DNA of 13,263 nt, taken from Gammaproteobacteria bacterium. Lineage in GTDB: Bacteria > Pseudomonadota > Gammaproteobacteria > DSM-16500. Both the position numbers and the translations under genes were made by a program. Positions 6,003-13,263 of the stretch are shown here, in pieces (position 1 is the stretch's first letter; each line of letters begins with the position of its first letter). Under the pieces are notes generated by a model. That model was not told the origin of the DNA, ran no database searches, and saw nothing but the letters and a program-made list of their open reading frames with translations. The stretch lies in the NCBI GenBank assembly GCA_009885665.1, contig VFKI01000115.1, forward strand, positions 1 to 13,263, in the 5' to 3' direction.

Positions 6003-6052
6003 GGCATGTCCTGGGAGTGATTGACTGAATATGCGTATTTTACCGGATTCTC

Positions 6053-6081
6053 TTGCCAAGTGCGCGTAAATTTTTGATACT
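6053..6081 (+). promoter_or_regulatory. Candidate sigma-70 promoter of the glutaryl-CoA dehydrogenase gene
   Basis: TTGCCA (6053-6058, 5 of 6) and GATACT (6076-6081, 4 of 6) are separated by exactly 17 nt, in the divergent region between mscS and the dehydrogenase gene. Transcription would start near 6088, leaving a ~60-nt leader. The match is moderate. I could not find an equally good promoter for mscS on the other strand. Confidence 0.45.
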
Positions 6082-6147
6082 GGCATTCAACAACTGGAAA
6101 ATCGCGTGCTCCGTTTTTTTGAATAAAACGTTTCAAGAAGGAAAGAC

Positions 6148-7317
6148 ATGGAAAACTTTATTTGGCATGACGCATTATTGCTCGACGAACAACTCACCGA
6201 CGAAGAGCGCATGATACGCGATACGGCACGCGCGTATGCCGATAGCAAGCTCATGCCGCGCATTCAGTCTGCTTTTCATCATGAAACAATGGATCGTACG
6301 CTTTTGCTTGAAATGGGTGAACAAGGTTTTTTAGGTGCAACCATTCAGGGGTATGGCTGCGCCGGCATTAGTTATGTTGCCTATGGTTTGGTCGCGCGCG
6401 AATTGGAGCGCGTCGATTCAGCGTATCGTTCTGTGCTGAGTGTGCAATCTAGTTTGGCAATGCACGCGATTCATGCGTATGGTTCTGACGCGCAGCGCGA
6501 AAAATATTTACCCAAAATGGCGCGTGGCGAATGGGTCGGCTGTTTTGGTTTGACTGAACCGGATCATGGTTCAGATCCAGGGCATATGAATGCACGTGCG
6601 CGTCAAGTAAAAGCGGGTTATATATTGACGGGTAGTAAAATGTGGATCACCAATTCGCCGATCGCCGATGTGTTTATTGTGTGGGCCAAAAATGATGCAG
6701 GTCGTATTAATGGTTTTATATTAGAAAAAGGCATGCAAGGGTTATCAACGCCTGTTATGCATGGCAAGATGAGTTTGCGCGCATCGGTGACAGGCGAAAT
6801 TGTGATGGATGAAGTCTATGTGTCAGCAGCGCAGCGCTTGCCCAATGCCGATGGATTGGCAAGTCCGTTAGGTTGTCTTGATAATGCACGTTATGGCATT
6901 GCGTGGGGTGCACTGGGTGCGGCAGAATTTTGCTGGCATGCCGCGCGCGAATATACCTTGGCACGTAAGCAATTTGGTCGACCGTTGGCGGCCAATCAAC
7001 TCATTCAATTAAAACTTGCTAATATGCAAACCCAAATTTCATTAGGATTACAAGGGTGTTTGCGGGTCGGGCATTTAAAAGAGGCAAATCGCGCCACGAC
7101 ACAAATGATTTCGCTGATTAAGCGTAACTCAACGTTGGTGGCGCTGGATATTGCCCGTGAAGCGCGTGATATGCATGGTGCCAATGGCATCATGGAAGAT
7201 TTTCATGTCATTCGACATGTCATGAATCTTGAAACAGTTAAAACCTATGAAGGAACAGCGGATATTCATGCGCTGATTTTAGGCATGGCGCAGACGGGGA
7301 TTCAGGCGTTTAAATAG
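6148..7317 (+). CDS. gcdH: Glutaryl-CoA dehydrogenase (acyl-CoA dehydrogenase family)
   Basis: This 389-residue flavoprotein oxidises and decarboxylates glutaryl-CoA to crotonyl-CoA and CO2, passing electrons to electron-transfer flavoprotein, in lysine and tryptophan breakdown. It closely resembles human and bacterial GCDH. Shared segments are YRSVLSVQSSL with the substrate-recognising Arg94, GCFGLTEPDHGSDPG (131-145), the FAD-contact KMWITNSP (164-171), NARYGIAWG (246-254), RKQFGRPLAANQLIQ (273-287), and the catalytic base Glu368 in TYEGT. The C-terminus DIHALILGMAQTGIQAF is the GCDH type. The start has AAGGA (6138-6142) 5 nt upstream. The gene stands alone, divergent from mscS and convergent with tolC. 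No other lysine-degradation gene or ETF is in the window. Confidence 0.96.
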   Translation: MENFIWHDALLLDEQLTDEERMIRDTARAYADSKLMPRIQSAFHHETMDRTLLLEMGEQGFLGATIQGYGCAGISYVAYGLVARELERVDSAYRSVLSVQSSLAMHAIHAYGSDAQREKYLPKMARGEWVGCFGLTEPDHGSDPGHMNARARQVKAGYILTGSKMWITNSPIADVFIVWAKNDAGRINGFILEKGMQGLSTPVMHGKMSLRASVTGEIVMDEVYVSAAQRLPNADGLASPLGCLDNARYGIAWGALGAAEFCWHAAREYTLARKQFGRPLAANQLIQLKLANMQTQISLGLQGCLRVGHLKEANRATTQMISLIKRNSTLVALDIAREARDMHGANGIMEDFHVIRHVMNLETVKTYEGTADIHALILGMAQTGIQAFK

Positions 7318-7322
7318 GGGTT

Positions 7323-7334
7323 GTTACTATTCAG
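7323..7334. repeat. 12-bp dispersed motif GTTACTATTCAG
   Basis: This is one base different from GTAACTATTCAG at 1 and 3673 and in the same orientation. It occupies a third of the 37-bp gap between the convergent gcdH and tolC stops. No convincing terminator hairpin is visible in this gap. Confidence 0.6.
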
Positions 7335-7354
7335 CGTAGCAGCCCGTCAGATAC

Positions 7355-8776
7355 TTAACCTAACCACCGATTAATTGCCACTAAGTCTTGCACAGAGAGT
7401 GTGCCGGCGGCTTGCTTTAAAAGGAGCAAGCTTTTGACATAGTCGTAACGTGCGGCGGCGTAGCTTTCACGTGCCGTTAACAATTTTTGTTGCTGGTTTA
7501 ACACATCCACGATGGTGGTGGTGCCGACACGATAGCCCGCTTCCAATCCATCCAATGAGCTGATGTTAGAGCGAACCGCTTCACGGTTAGCGCGAATCAA
7601 GCTAATGTCTGACACAACATTGAGATAATATTGTCGCGTTAATTGTGATTGATTACGTAAATCAAACTGTAATTTTTGCAAGGCTTGCTGATAAGTGTAT
7701 TGCGCTTGACGCGTTTGTGCCACGACGCTCCCGCCCTCAAACAATGGCAGCGTGACGAGTAAACTACCCGAAGTGGTTTCTGTGCGACCCGCGCCATTTC
7801 CGCCAGCATTATAGGTAGCAGAACGGTTATGCGTCCGGCTGAAACTGTCTTCCCAAGAACCCTCCAGCGTCACAGTCGGTAAATGCCCGGCAAATGCTTT
7901 ATGAATTAAAGCACGATCAGCTGCAGCAAGATATTGATCGGCTTTGATCGTCCAATTTTGTTTGCCGGCGCGGGTCACCCACGCGTCTACATTGGCAGGC
8001 TGCGGCCGAAGTTGTGGGAAGGTTTCGTGTAAGTCAACTAAATGGGGATAAGGTTGGCCGGTGATGCTACGTAACGCTTCATGATCATTCGCGAGTTGCG
8101 CTTGCGCTTGAATATACGTGGCATGAGCGGATTGATAAGCAGCGCGTGCAATATAGACATCGGTGATTGTTTTTAAGCCGACTTTATATTGCTGCGTCGC
8201 TTGATCAAGCGCTTTCGCATTCGCGTCACGTGAGGCGAGTGTTGCAGCCAGGTTATCTTGATCTTGCAGAATAGTGAAATACGCTGAAGCAACGCGGACA
8301 ATCAGCAATTGCGTGGCGGCATTGAGTTGCGCGTTGGCAGCATGCGACAAATATTTGTCGCTGGCCAGTGTGGTGAGTTGCCCAAAATCAAATACGGTTT
8401 GCTTCAGGCTTAAGGTGAGATCATTGCCGCGTTCGAGCGTTGTGCCTTGCGCTGAAGAACCGACGCCGCGGTTGAGGGCGCGTGTCAAGCCGGGCGAGTC
8501 GCTGATAGAAAGGTGTGGCAATAAGGCCGCGAGCGAAATAGGCACACCTTCACGCGTGGATAAACGTTGGAAGACAACTTGTTGATACGTCGGATCACTA
8601 GACAAGGATGCGTTGAAAACGTCGAGTAAATCGGCCGAAGGTGCGGCGGGTGTTATGGCGGCGGCGGTGTGCGCGTGATGATGGCTGTGGTGATGTGATT
8701 TTGTGCTGCTGGCAAAAGAGGTGGCAGCGACCAAGGGCATGAGTAGCGCTGTGAGAATAGCAATATTTTTTTTCAT
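7355..8776 (-). CDS. tolC: TolC-family outer membrane efflux protein
   Basis: This 473-residue outer membrane channel of the TolC/OEP family trimerises into a barrel plus periplasmic helical tunnel for efflux pumps or type I secretion. A signal peptide ends near residue 22 (ATSFA|S). The usual duplicated architecture follows: a first repeat with SLKQTVFDFGQ and SAYFTILQDQDNLAATLASRD, and a second repeat with TLPLFEGGSV and QYYLNVVSDISLIRANREAVRSNISSLDGLEAGYRVGTTTIVDVLNQQQKLL (spanning about 388-440). The length agrees with E. coli TolC (493 aa). An unusual stretch of seven histidines within nine residues (about 28-36) sits at the mature N-terminus. It is 12 bp downstream of pdxA, with AGGA overlapping the pdxA stop region, so it is likely the last gene of the lptD operon. 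No pump partner is in the window. The symbol is by family; orthology to E. coli tolC is not proven. Confidence 0.9.
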   Translation of the reverse strand: MKKNIAILTALLMPLVAATSFASSTKSHHHSHHHAHTAAAITPAAPSADLLDVFNASLSSDPTYQQVVFQRLSTREGVPISLAALLPHLSISDSPGLTRALNRGVGSSAQGTTLERGNDLTLSLKQTVFDFGQLTTLASDKYLSHAANAQLNAATQLLIVRVASAYFTILQDQDNLAATLASRDANAKALDQATQQYKVGLKTITDVYIARAAYQSAHATYIQAQAQLANDHEALRSITGQPYPHLVDLHETFPQLRPQPANVDAWVTRAGKQNWTIKADQYLAAADRALIHKAFAGHLPTVTLEGSWEDSFSRTHNRSATYNAGGNGAGRTETTSGSLLVTLPLFEGGSVVAQTRQAQYTYQQALQKLQFDLRNQSQLTRQYYLNVVSDISLIRANREAVRSNISSLDGLEAGYRVGTTTIVDVLNQQQKLLTARESYAAARYDYVKSLLLLKQAAGTLSVQDLVAINRWLG

Positions 8777-8788
8777 TGAGCGTATGTC

Positions 8789-9736
8789 CTAGATTAAGTC
8801 AATTGCCAGTTTGATGGCTGCGATTAAACTGCCAGAATCAGCTTTTCCTGTGCCAGCAAGATCAAATGCGACACCATGATCGACAGAAGTGCGTATAAAA
8901 GGTAAGCCGAGCGTGATATTGACGGCGTGGCCAAATCCCCTATATTTAACGACGGGAAGTGCTTGATCATGATACATGGCGACTACGCAATCTGCCAGTG
9001 CCAACTGTTGCGGCGTAAATGCTGTATCAGCAGCAACAGGTCCGCTGATGATGAATCCTTCACTACGTAATGTATTTAATACGGGCGTGATGACGTCAAT
9101 TTCTTCGCGCCCTAAATAACCATTTTCGCCAGCATGTGGGTTGAGACCACATACAACAATGCGCGGCGCAGCGAGGTTAAATTTTTGCTGTAATGCAGTA
9201 TGCAATACACGCAAATGACTTTCCAGCCACGCTGGTGTAATGACGTCAGCCACTTTACGCAGCGGAACATGCATCGTGACGAGCGCAACGCGCATTTGTT
9301 CAACCACAAACAACATCACTGGATGCGGGGTGCCGGCGCGCGCGGCTAAAAATTCGGTGTGACCGCTAAAGGCAATGCCAGCATCATTGATGACACCTTT
9401 GTGCACGGGACCGGTGACGAGCGCATGCGCCTGATGTTGTAAACACATGTCTGTGGCGATTTCCAAACACCGTATGACATATTCTGCATTACGTTTATCC
9501 GGCTGACCGGCGACACACGGTGCGCTTAATTCAACGGGGATGATGGCTAAATCATCTGGCACGTGTAAGTCTAATTGTGCGGCGCGCGCATGCAAATATT
9601 CAGGTGAGCCGATGACGATAAGTTCGGCGGGCCAGTTTTGCTGGGCTGCCTGTAAAACAATGTCCATGCCAATGCCGGCGGGTTCGCCCGGTGTCAGTAA
9701 TATGCGCGGCAGTTTCAATTTCAATGTGCCTCTCAA
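8789..9736 (-). CDS. pdxA: PdxA, 4-hydroxythreonine-4-phosphate dehydrogenase
   Basis: This 315-residue NAD-dependent, metal-requiring enzyme of the DXP-dependent pyridoxal phosphate pathway oxidises 4-phosphohydroxy-L-threonine. The product decarboxylates and condenses with deoxyxylulose phosphate through PdxJ. Visible PdxA motifs are TPGEPAGIG near the start, TGPVHKGVIN, FSGHTEFLA, CGLNPHAGENGYLGREE, SGPVAADTAF, MYHDQALPVVKYRGF (metal-binding His in YHDQ) and VDHGVAFDLAGTGKAD. The length matches E. coli PdxA (329 aa). The start codon is TTG at 9736, supported by AGGAG 6 nt upstream and no nearby ATG. The position after surA follows the common lptD-surA-pdxA order. The product is the precursor of the cofactor that the cysteine desulfurase in this window needs, but the two genes are not linked in transcription. 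Confidence 0.95.
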   Translation of the reverse strand: MRGTLKLKLPRILLTPGEPAGIGMDIVLQAAQQNWPAELIVIGSPEYLHARAAQLDLHVPDDLAIIPVELSAPCVAGQPDKRNAEYVIRCLEIATDMCLQHQAHALVTGPVHKGVINDAGIAFSGHTEFLAARAGTPHPVMLFVVEQMRVALVTMHVPLRKVADVITPAWLESHLRVLHTALQQKFNLAAPRIVVCGLNPHAGENGYLGREEIDVITPVLNTLRSEGFIISGPVAADTAFTPQQLALADCVVAMYHDQALPVVKYRGFGHAVNITLGLPFIRTSVDHGVAFDLAGTGKADSGSLIAAIKLAIDLI

Positions 9737-9816
9737 TGGTATCTCCTACATAAAGTAGGGTAAATGTTAGCGATGGGGTGGATGTCCTTCGGTTCGATGC
9801 GCAGCGCTCCCCTCAT
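9733..9816 (-). CDS. Possible 27-codon leader ORF overlapping the pdxA start
   Basis: In the 146-bp surA-pdxA gap an ATG at 9816 opens a 27-codon frame whose TGA (9735-9733) overlaps the TTG start of pdxA by two bases. That arrangement would allow translational coupling. The Shine-Dalgarno for this frame is weak (AGATGAG) and no homologue is recognised, so it may be chance. Confidence 0.2.
   Translation of the reverse strand: MRGALRIEPKDIHPIANIYPTLCRRYH
9743..9759 (-). promoter_or_regulatory. pdxA Shine-Dalgarno partly inside a small hairpin
   Basis: On the minus strand AGGAG (9747-9743) is the ribosome-binding site for the TTG start. CCTAC (9759-9755) can pair with GTAGG (9749-9745) across a 5-nt loop, burying part of it. 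The stem is short, so regulation is only possible, not shown. The site does decide the TTG start. Confidence 0.45.
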
Positions 9817-9858
9817 GACGCTCATCTTATGCAGTTTGTCGCGTACTCAGTTCACCTG

Positions 9859-9879
9859 CCCTATCTTTTGTAGTAGATA
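9859..9879 (-). repeat. Second copy of the CCCTAT...TTTGTAGTAGATA motif after surA
   Basis: CCCTAT (9859-9864) followed by TTTTGTAGTAGATA (9866-9879) repeats the segment at 4705-4727, with the spacer shortened from 4 to 1 nt. Both copies lie within a few bases downstream of a minus-strand stop codon inside an operon. The rest of the 146-bp surA-pdxA gap holds GC-rich small palindromes but no recognisable gene apart from the weak leader frame. Confidence 0.5.
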
Positions 9880-9882
9880 CGC

Positions 9883-10545
9883 TCAATGATTTGGATGTAA
9901 GTTGATAATGGCGCTGGCGCGCAATTGCGCTAACCATTGCTGTAAAACTTTTTGATATTGCTGCATATACACTTGCTGGCGTACTTGTGCCGGCGTCAGC
10001 TGCGCTGCGGGTTTTTGCATGCTTTGGAGTTGATATTCCAAGGCACCCCGCGGCGCAACTGTTTTTTGCGTTGCGGCGCGTTGCAGCGCGGCGTTTAATG
10101 TTGCGGGGTTGATGACCACTTTGGGCATGACAGCGACTTGCTGAATTTTTTGCATGAGAATTTGGTCATGCAATTGCTGGCGATAGGTGCTGACAGACAT
10201 GCCGGCGGCCACAACTTTTTGCAATAATACTTTTGCACTGACGCCATTACCCTGGGCAATGTCGGCAATCGCTGTATCGATATCTTGGCTGGAAGCGCTG
10301 AGCCCGGCATCTTTTGCCGCTTGCAATTGGAGTTCGGTGTCTATCGCTTGATTCAACAAAGCTTGGTGTGACATACGCCCTTGTTGTGCCAGGCGCGCAC
10401 TGTTGGCAAGACGATCCAGTGCGCTTTGCGTAATGATGCTATTGTTGACGGTGGCGACGATGCTGTCTAAGGGTTGTTCTTTTGCCAGGCTGCTGAGTGG
10501 CAAGCTGAGGGGGATGAGTAAAATGAGTATTAATAAGCGTTTCAT
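9883..10545 (-). CDS. surA: Compact SurA-like periplasmic chaperone lacking parvulin domains
   Basis: This 220-residue periplasmic chaperone for outer membrane proteins has a signal peptide at 1-21 (cleavage after SLA). The SurA N-domain follows (about 25-165), with SIVATVNNSIITQSALD, ELQLQAAKDAGL, DIDTAIADIA and STYRQQLHDQILMQKIQQ aligning to E. coli SurA. The chain then passes almost directly to the SurA C-terminal helix, VYMQQYQKVLQQWLAQLRASAIINL (about 192-216). Both PPIase domains of the usual ~430-residue protein are absent, and no remnant is seen downstream. E. coli studies showed that the N-domain plus C-helix keeps most chaperone activity, so this is probably functional rather than a pseudogene. 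The start overlaps the lptD stop in an ATGA (10542-10545). The location fits the need of LptD for SurA during assembly. Confidence 0.88.
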   Translation of the reverse strand: MKRLLILILLIPLSLPLSSLAKEQPLDSIVATVNNSIITQSALDRLANSARLAQQGRMSHQALLNQAIDTELQLQAAKDAGLSASSQDIDTAIADIAQGNGVSAKVLLQKVVAAGMSVSTYRQQLHDQILMQKIQQVAVMPKVVINPATLNAALQRAATQKTVAPRGALEYQLQSMQKPAAQLTPAQVRQQVYMQQYQKVLQQWLAQLRASAIINLHPNH

Positions 10546-13118
10546 GTGATTTGTCCAAAGGTCGTGTGGTATCCAGCAATATTACTGCTGAGGAAGGTAT
10601 CCGTATTACCTTCACCGAACACACCCAGTCCCTTGAGCGCAAATTGCAGCGTGAAAGACGTGTCATATTGTACGGTATTGTTGGCCGAGATCCCGCTAAA
10701 GGTGCGCGCAACAATACCGCTCACCGCCCAACAACACGTGTCATATTGTAGCCCATAAAATAAATTCTGGAAATGACGGCGGTTCCAATTTTGTGTCCAG
10801 CGACCGACGGTGCTCCATTGTTCAGTCACCGGCCAGGCAAATGATAAATCAGTTTGCGACAAGTTACGGACTCTGCCGGTGGGTGGGTCGTGCGGCCACA
10901 CATCGCCGTTGCGCACGTAGTTGTAGCCAAGATTAATCGTTTTGTTCGTCGCCGGTTGATAGCTGAGTATTACCCCCTGATTGTCAAACGTGTTGATGCG
11001 TTCATTCCAGGCGGCGTTACCGGTGACATTCCACGCCGGTAAAAAATCCCAACGTAATGAACCGGCTAGCGGGGATCGGTTGTATTGGTTATCGGCCATG
11101 CGCTCAGGATCTGTGTCATCGCTTGGATGCAGTAACACGCGGCGGTTGATAAAATAAAGGATTTGGCCGATGCCGGCGCGTAATTTTTCGCTGCCATCTG
11201 TTTCATTGATCAAGCGGCTCGATAGGCCATAGCTGATTTGGTTGGCATCACTGATACGGTCGAGGCCACTGAAGCGGTTAAACGTAAACAATTGATCATA
11301 CGTAAACGTATTATAAGTTGTATCAAATACCGGCAGCTGATTTTGATTACGATAAGGGATGTAATTGTAATAAAGCTCAGGTTCAAGTGTTTGGCGCCAG
11401 GAGGTGGCGGCCAAGGTGAAGTCACGGTCAAAATAAAGCCCGGTATGGACATCAAGAATCGGGACAGCAATTGAGGGTGAGGCCGAAGGCAGCATACCAG
11501 GCTGGGTTAAATTATATTTCGTCATAAAAAATTGCGCGCGCGGCGTAAAGAAAAGCCATGAATTCGCATAGGGCCATGCTACGCCGGGTTGTAGGTGTAA
11601 GCGGTTGCCAGTTGGCATTATTGTTGTATCGCCCGGCGTCGGCGTGATGGTGAAGTGCGTTAATTCGCTGTGCGCAAACCAATCGAGATTGCCGGGTGAG
11701 TTGGGCCACTGGCCGTTCAAGACTAATTGCGGTAAACGTGAATATTGATTGGCGGTTGGCGAAACGGCGACGGGGTGGAGCGTTTGATAATTTTGCACGT
11801 TACCGACAAAATTCCAATGTGTGGATTGATAATTTAACGTCGCTTGTTGCAATAATTGATTTTCAATGGGCGTATTGAGCGCGTTACTGAAATCCTGGGT
11901 GTAATAATCATCACTGACGCGATTGAAATCGATGGTGCTGAACCAGTGTTCGTTGTAGTACGTCCTATCTTGCCAATGCAGTGCGGTGCGTGTGTCACTG
12001 GCGCGTTGTGCGCGCGCGACTTCAGCTTTTTGATAACTGTCGGTGCCGGCTTTGGTCAAAAAGCCATCAAGCGCACTGTCTCGATAGCGATGGAATTCGC
12101 GATCCCATGGCAAAAGCGTGAAGTTAACATTGCCTTGGCTTTTATGTGTCATATAACGAAATAAATCATTGAGCTGTAAGCCGCGCGCGGTCATCGGCAC
12201 GGGCGTAATGAGCATGTCGTAATTGGGCGCCATATTCCAATAAAAGGGTGCGCGTATCAAAAAACCCGATTTACTGCTGCTACCTATGCTGGGTTCAAGA
12301 AAACCTGTTTGACGCCGCGAATCAATGGGAAAATTGATCCAAGGCATATAGAAAACGGGTATGCCGTGGACATAAATACGTGCGTGCGTGGCGACACCTC
12401 GCCCAGTATTTTTATCGAGACGAATGCTGCTGGCATGCATTTGCCAGGTACGACTGAATGGCGGGCATGTGCTGTAAGTTGCCTGTTGAAAAACATAGAC
12501 GCGTGGCGCCGTTTGGCGAAAATCATCCGCATGCCCCCATGCGCCTTGACTGACCAGCGGACGCGCTTGTTTTAATGCGGTTGGTGACGTGTCGATGGTA
12601 GGGTTTTCGGCGCCATAAAAATAAATCACGGTGCGGTAGTATGCATCGTGTAATGCTTGAAAACGGGTGGTGAGGTCATAGTGGCCGGTTTTGGCGAGCA
12701 CCATATTGTCGGGTTGACGTAAAATCACATTATCGAACATGTCGATACGCGTGAGCTTGCCGGTTTTGTTATCGCGATACAGTGCAGCGCGGTTGGCTTT
12801 GAGGACTTGGCCGGTGCGAGAGATGGTGATGTTGCCTTGCACGGTGGATGTGCCGCGTAAAGAAAACATCAACTGATTGCCGGTGGTTTCGATGATATCG
12901 TCGTTGCGTAGTGCGCCTTTAGGAAAAGCGGCATCGATATAATATCCGCCACATAGCTTGCTGGCGTCCAGCGTCCAGCCTAAGGTGCGGGCAATGGTTT
13001 GTTCTTGCAACGTGAGGGTTGTGCACGTCGCGTGTGGATGAGGAATGGCTATCCCGCTGAGCGCGAGTGATGTCGTGCCGATGACTGCGGCAATGGTGAG
13101 TTTTTTTTTGTTGCGCAT
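10542..13118 (-). CDS. lptD: LptD, LPS-assembly outer membrane protein
   Basis: This 858-residue outer membrane barrel, with the lipoprotein LptE, inserts lipopolysaccharide into the outer leaflet. A signal peptide (about 1-30) precedes a periplasmic OstA/LptA-like beta-jellyroll (about 58-170, with QGNITISRTGQVLKANRAALYRD). The barrel domain begins near 215 with the family signature YSTCPP...TWQMHASSIRLDK and ARIYVHGIPVFYMPWINFPID...RRQTGFLEPSIG. Cysteines at 32, 56, 218, 795 and 796 include the pattern needed for the two inter-domain disulfides (E. coli Cys31, 173, 724, 725). Cys56 is an extra one. The length is somewhat above E. coli LptD (784 aa). The gene is the first of the lptD-surA-pdxA-tolC set. 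The start ATG at 13118 has only a distant GGGAA upstream. Confidence 0.95.
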   Translation of the reverse strand: MRNKKKLTIAAVIGTTSLALSGIAIPHPHATCTTLTLQEQTIARTLGWTLDASKLCGGYYIDAAFPKGALRNDDIIETTGNQLMFSLRGTSTVQGNITISRTGQVLKANRAALYRDNKTGKLTRIDMFDNVILRQPDNMVLAKTGHYDLTTRFQALHDAYYRTVIYFYGAENPTIDTSPTALKQARPLVSQGAWGHADDFRQTAPRVYVFQQATYSTCPPFSRTWQMHASSIRLDKNTGRGVATHARIYVHGIPVFYMPWINFPIDSRRQTGFLEPSIGSSSKSGFLIRAPFYWNMAPNYDMLITPVPMTARGLQLNDLFRYMTHKSQGNVNFTLLPWDREFHRYRDSALDGFLTKAGTDSYQKAEVARAQRASDTRTALHWQDRTYYNEHWFSTIDFNRVSDDYYTQDFSNALNTPIENQLLQQATLNYQSTHWNFVGNVQNYQTLHPVAVSPTANQYSRLPQLVLNGQWPNSPGNLDWFAHSELTHFTITPTPGDTTIMPTGNRLHLQPGVAWPYANSWLFFTPRAQFFMTKYNLTQPGMLPSASPSIAVPILDVHTGLYFDRDFTLAATSWRQTLEPELYYNYIPYRNQNQLPVFDTTYNTFTYDQLFTFNRFSGLDRISDANQISYGLSSRLINETDGSEKLRAGIGQILYFINRRVLLHPSDDTDPERMADNQYNRSPLAGSLRWDFLPAWNVTGNAAWNERINTFDNQGVILSYQPATNKTINLGYNYVRNGDVWPHDPPTGRVRNLSQTDLSFAWPVTEQWSTVGRWTQNWNRRHFQNLFYGLQYDTCCWAVSGIVARTFSGISANNTVQYDTSFTLQFALKGLGVFGEGNTDTFLSSNIAGYHTTFGQIT

Positions 13119-13148
13119 GCGCTGCGTAATTCCCTGTTTAATTGTGTT

Positions 13149-13160
13149 GTCACTATTCAG
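13149..13160. repeat. 12-bp dispersed motif GTCACTATTCAG in the lptD leader
   Basis: This is the fourth same-orientation relative of GTAACTATTCAG, one base different, 31-42 bp upstream of the lptD start codon. As transcribed with lptD it reads CTGAATAGTGAC. Confidence 0.55.
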
Positions 13161-13165
13161 TGTCT

Positions 13166-13171
13166 ACTATA
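13166..13171 (-). promoter_or_regulatory. Candidate -10 element for lptD
   Basis: On the minus strand TATAGT (13171-13166) resembles a -10 box about 48 bp upstream of the lptD start, but no good -35 lies 16-18 nt before it. Another -10-like TATACT is at 13241-13236, next to a 16-bp near-palindrome TGCGTTTTAAAGCGCA (13221-13236) that could be an operator. The -35 for that one would lie at or beyond the window edge. The choice between them is open. Confidence 0.25.
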
Positions 13172-13263
13172 AAAACGACATTCCAAGGATCTGTATTTTT
13201 TGTATAAATCGAGGCAAAAATGCGTTTTAAAGCGCAGTATACACGCAAGTAAATGAGCATTTA

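Noticed and set aside
6003..6086. 28-residue N-terminal extension of the MscS channel from an ATG at 6086
   Set aside because: There is no ribosome-binding site and no MscS-like sequence; the ATG at 6002 has AGGA and fits the family N-terminus.
9883..10545. SurA as a frameshifted or truncated pseudogene
   Set aside because: The frame is intact, has a signal peptide and ends with the genuine SurA C-terminal helix; an internal domain loss explains it better than decay.

Overview
The window (13.3 kb, about 47-48 % G+C by eye) looks like chromosomal DNA of a gammaproteobacterium. The evidence is a LptD-SurA-PdxA gene order, a RimK very close to the E. coli protein, and a three-gene mscS-rimB-rimK cluster. 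Several proteins (glutaryl-CoA dehydrogenase, the encapsulin) are common in Legionella/Coxiella-like lineages and other environmental Gammaproteobacteria, but I cannot fix the genus. No rRNA, tRNA, CRISPR, transposase or phage gene was seen.

Region 1 (1-3710, + strand) is the most interesting part. A strong sigma-70 promoter (TTGACA-18 nt-TATGAT, 375-404) drives three tightly packed genes. They encode an AhpD/carboxymuconolactone-decarboxylase-family small redox protein, a family 2B encapsulin (HK97-fold, SrpI-like shell protein with an inserted cyclic-nucleotide-binding domain), and a SufS-like cysteine desulfurase with a ~95-residue extra N-terminal region that is probably the cargo-loading segment. 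This is a sulfur-handling protein nanocompartment with a possible cNMP sensor on the shell and a thiol peroxidase-like partner. The operon is bracketed by two perfect copies of a 12-bp motif, GTAACTATTCAG (1-12 and 3673-3684). The left copy is one end of a 174-bp inverted-repeat element. Stem-loops lie between that element and the promoter.

Region 2 (3744-6002, - strand) is a ribosome-modification operon in the order mscS, rimB, rimK. mscS encodes a mechanosensitive channel, rimB a retropepsin-like protease of the RimB/Zn_protease family, and rimK the RpsF glutamate ligase. mscS and rimB overlap by 4 bp. A perfect 11-bp inverted repeat sits between rimB and rimK.

Region 3 (6148-7317, + strand) is a single gene for glutaryl-CoA dehydrogenase (lysine/tryptophan catabolism), divergent from mscS, with its own candidate promoter.

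Region 4 (7355-13118, - strand) is an envelope-centred operon in the order lptD, surA, pdxA, tolC. LptD is the LPS translocon barrel and is full length with the expected cysteines. SurA is a compact 220-residue version in which both parvulin PPIase domains are absent, leaving the N-terminal chaperone domain joined to the C-terminal helix. pdxA (vitamin B6 synthesis) starts with TTG after a good Shine-Dalgarno. The last gene encodes a TolC-family outer membrane efflux protein with a histidine-rich mature N-terminus.

Variants of the same 12-bp motif (GTNACTATTCAG) recur at 7323 and 13149, both at transcription-unit boundaries, so this appears to be a genome-wide dispersed element.
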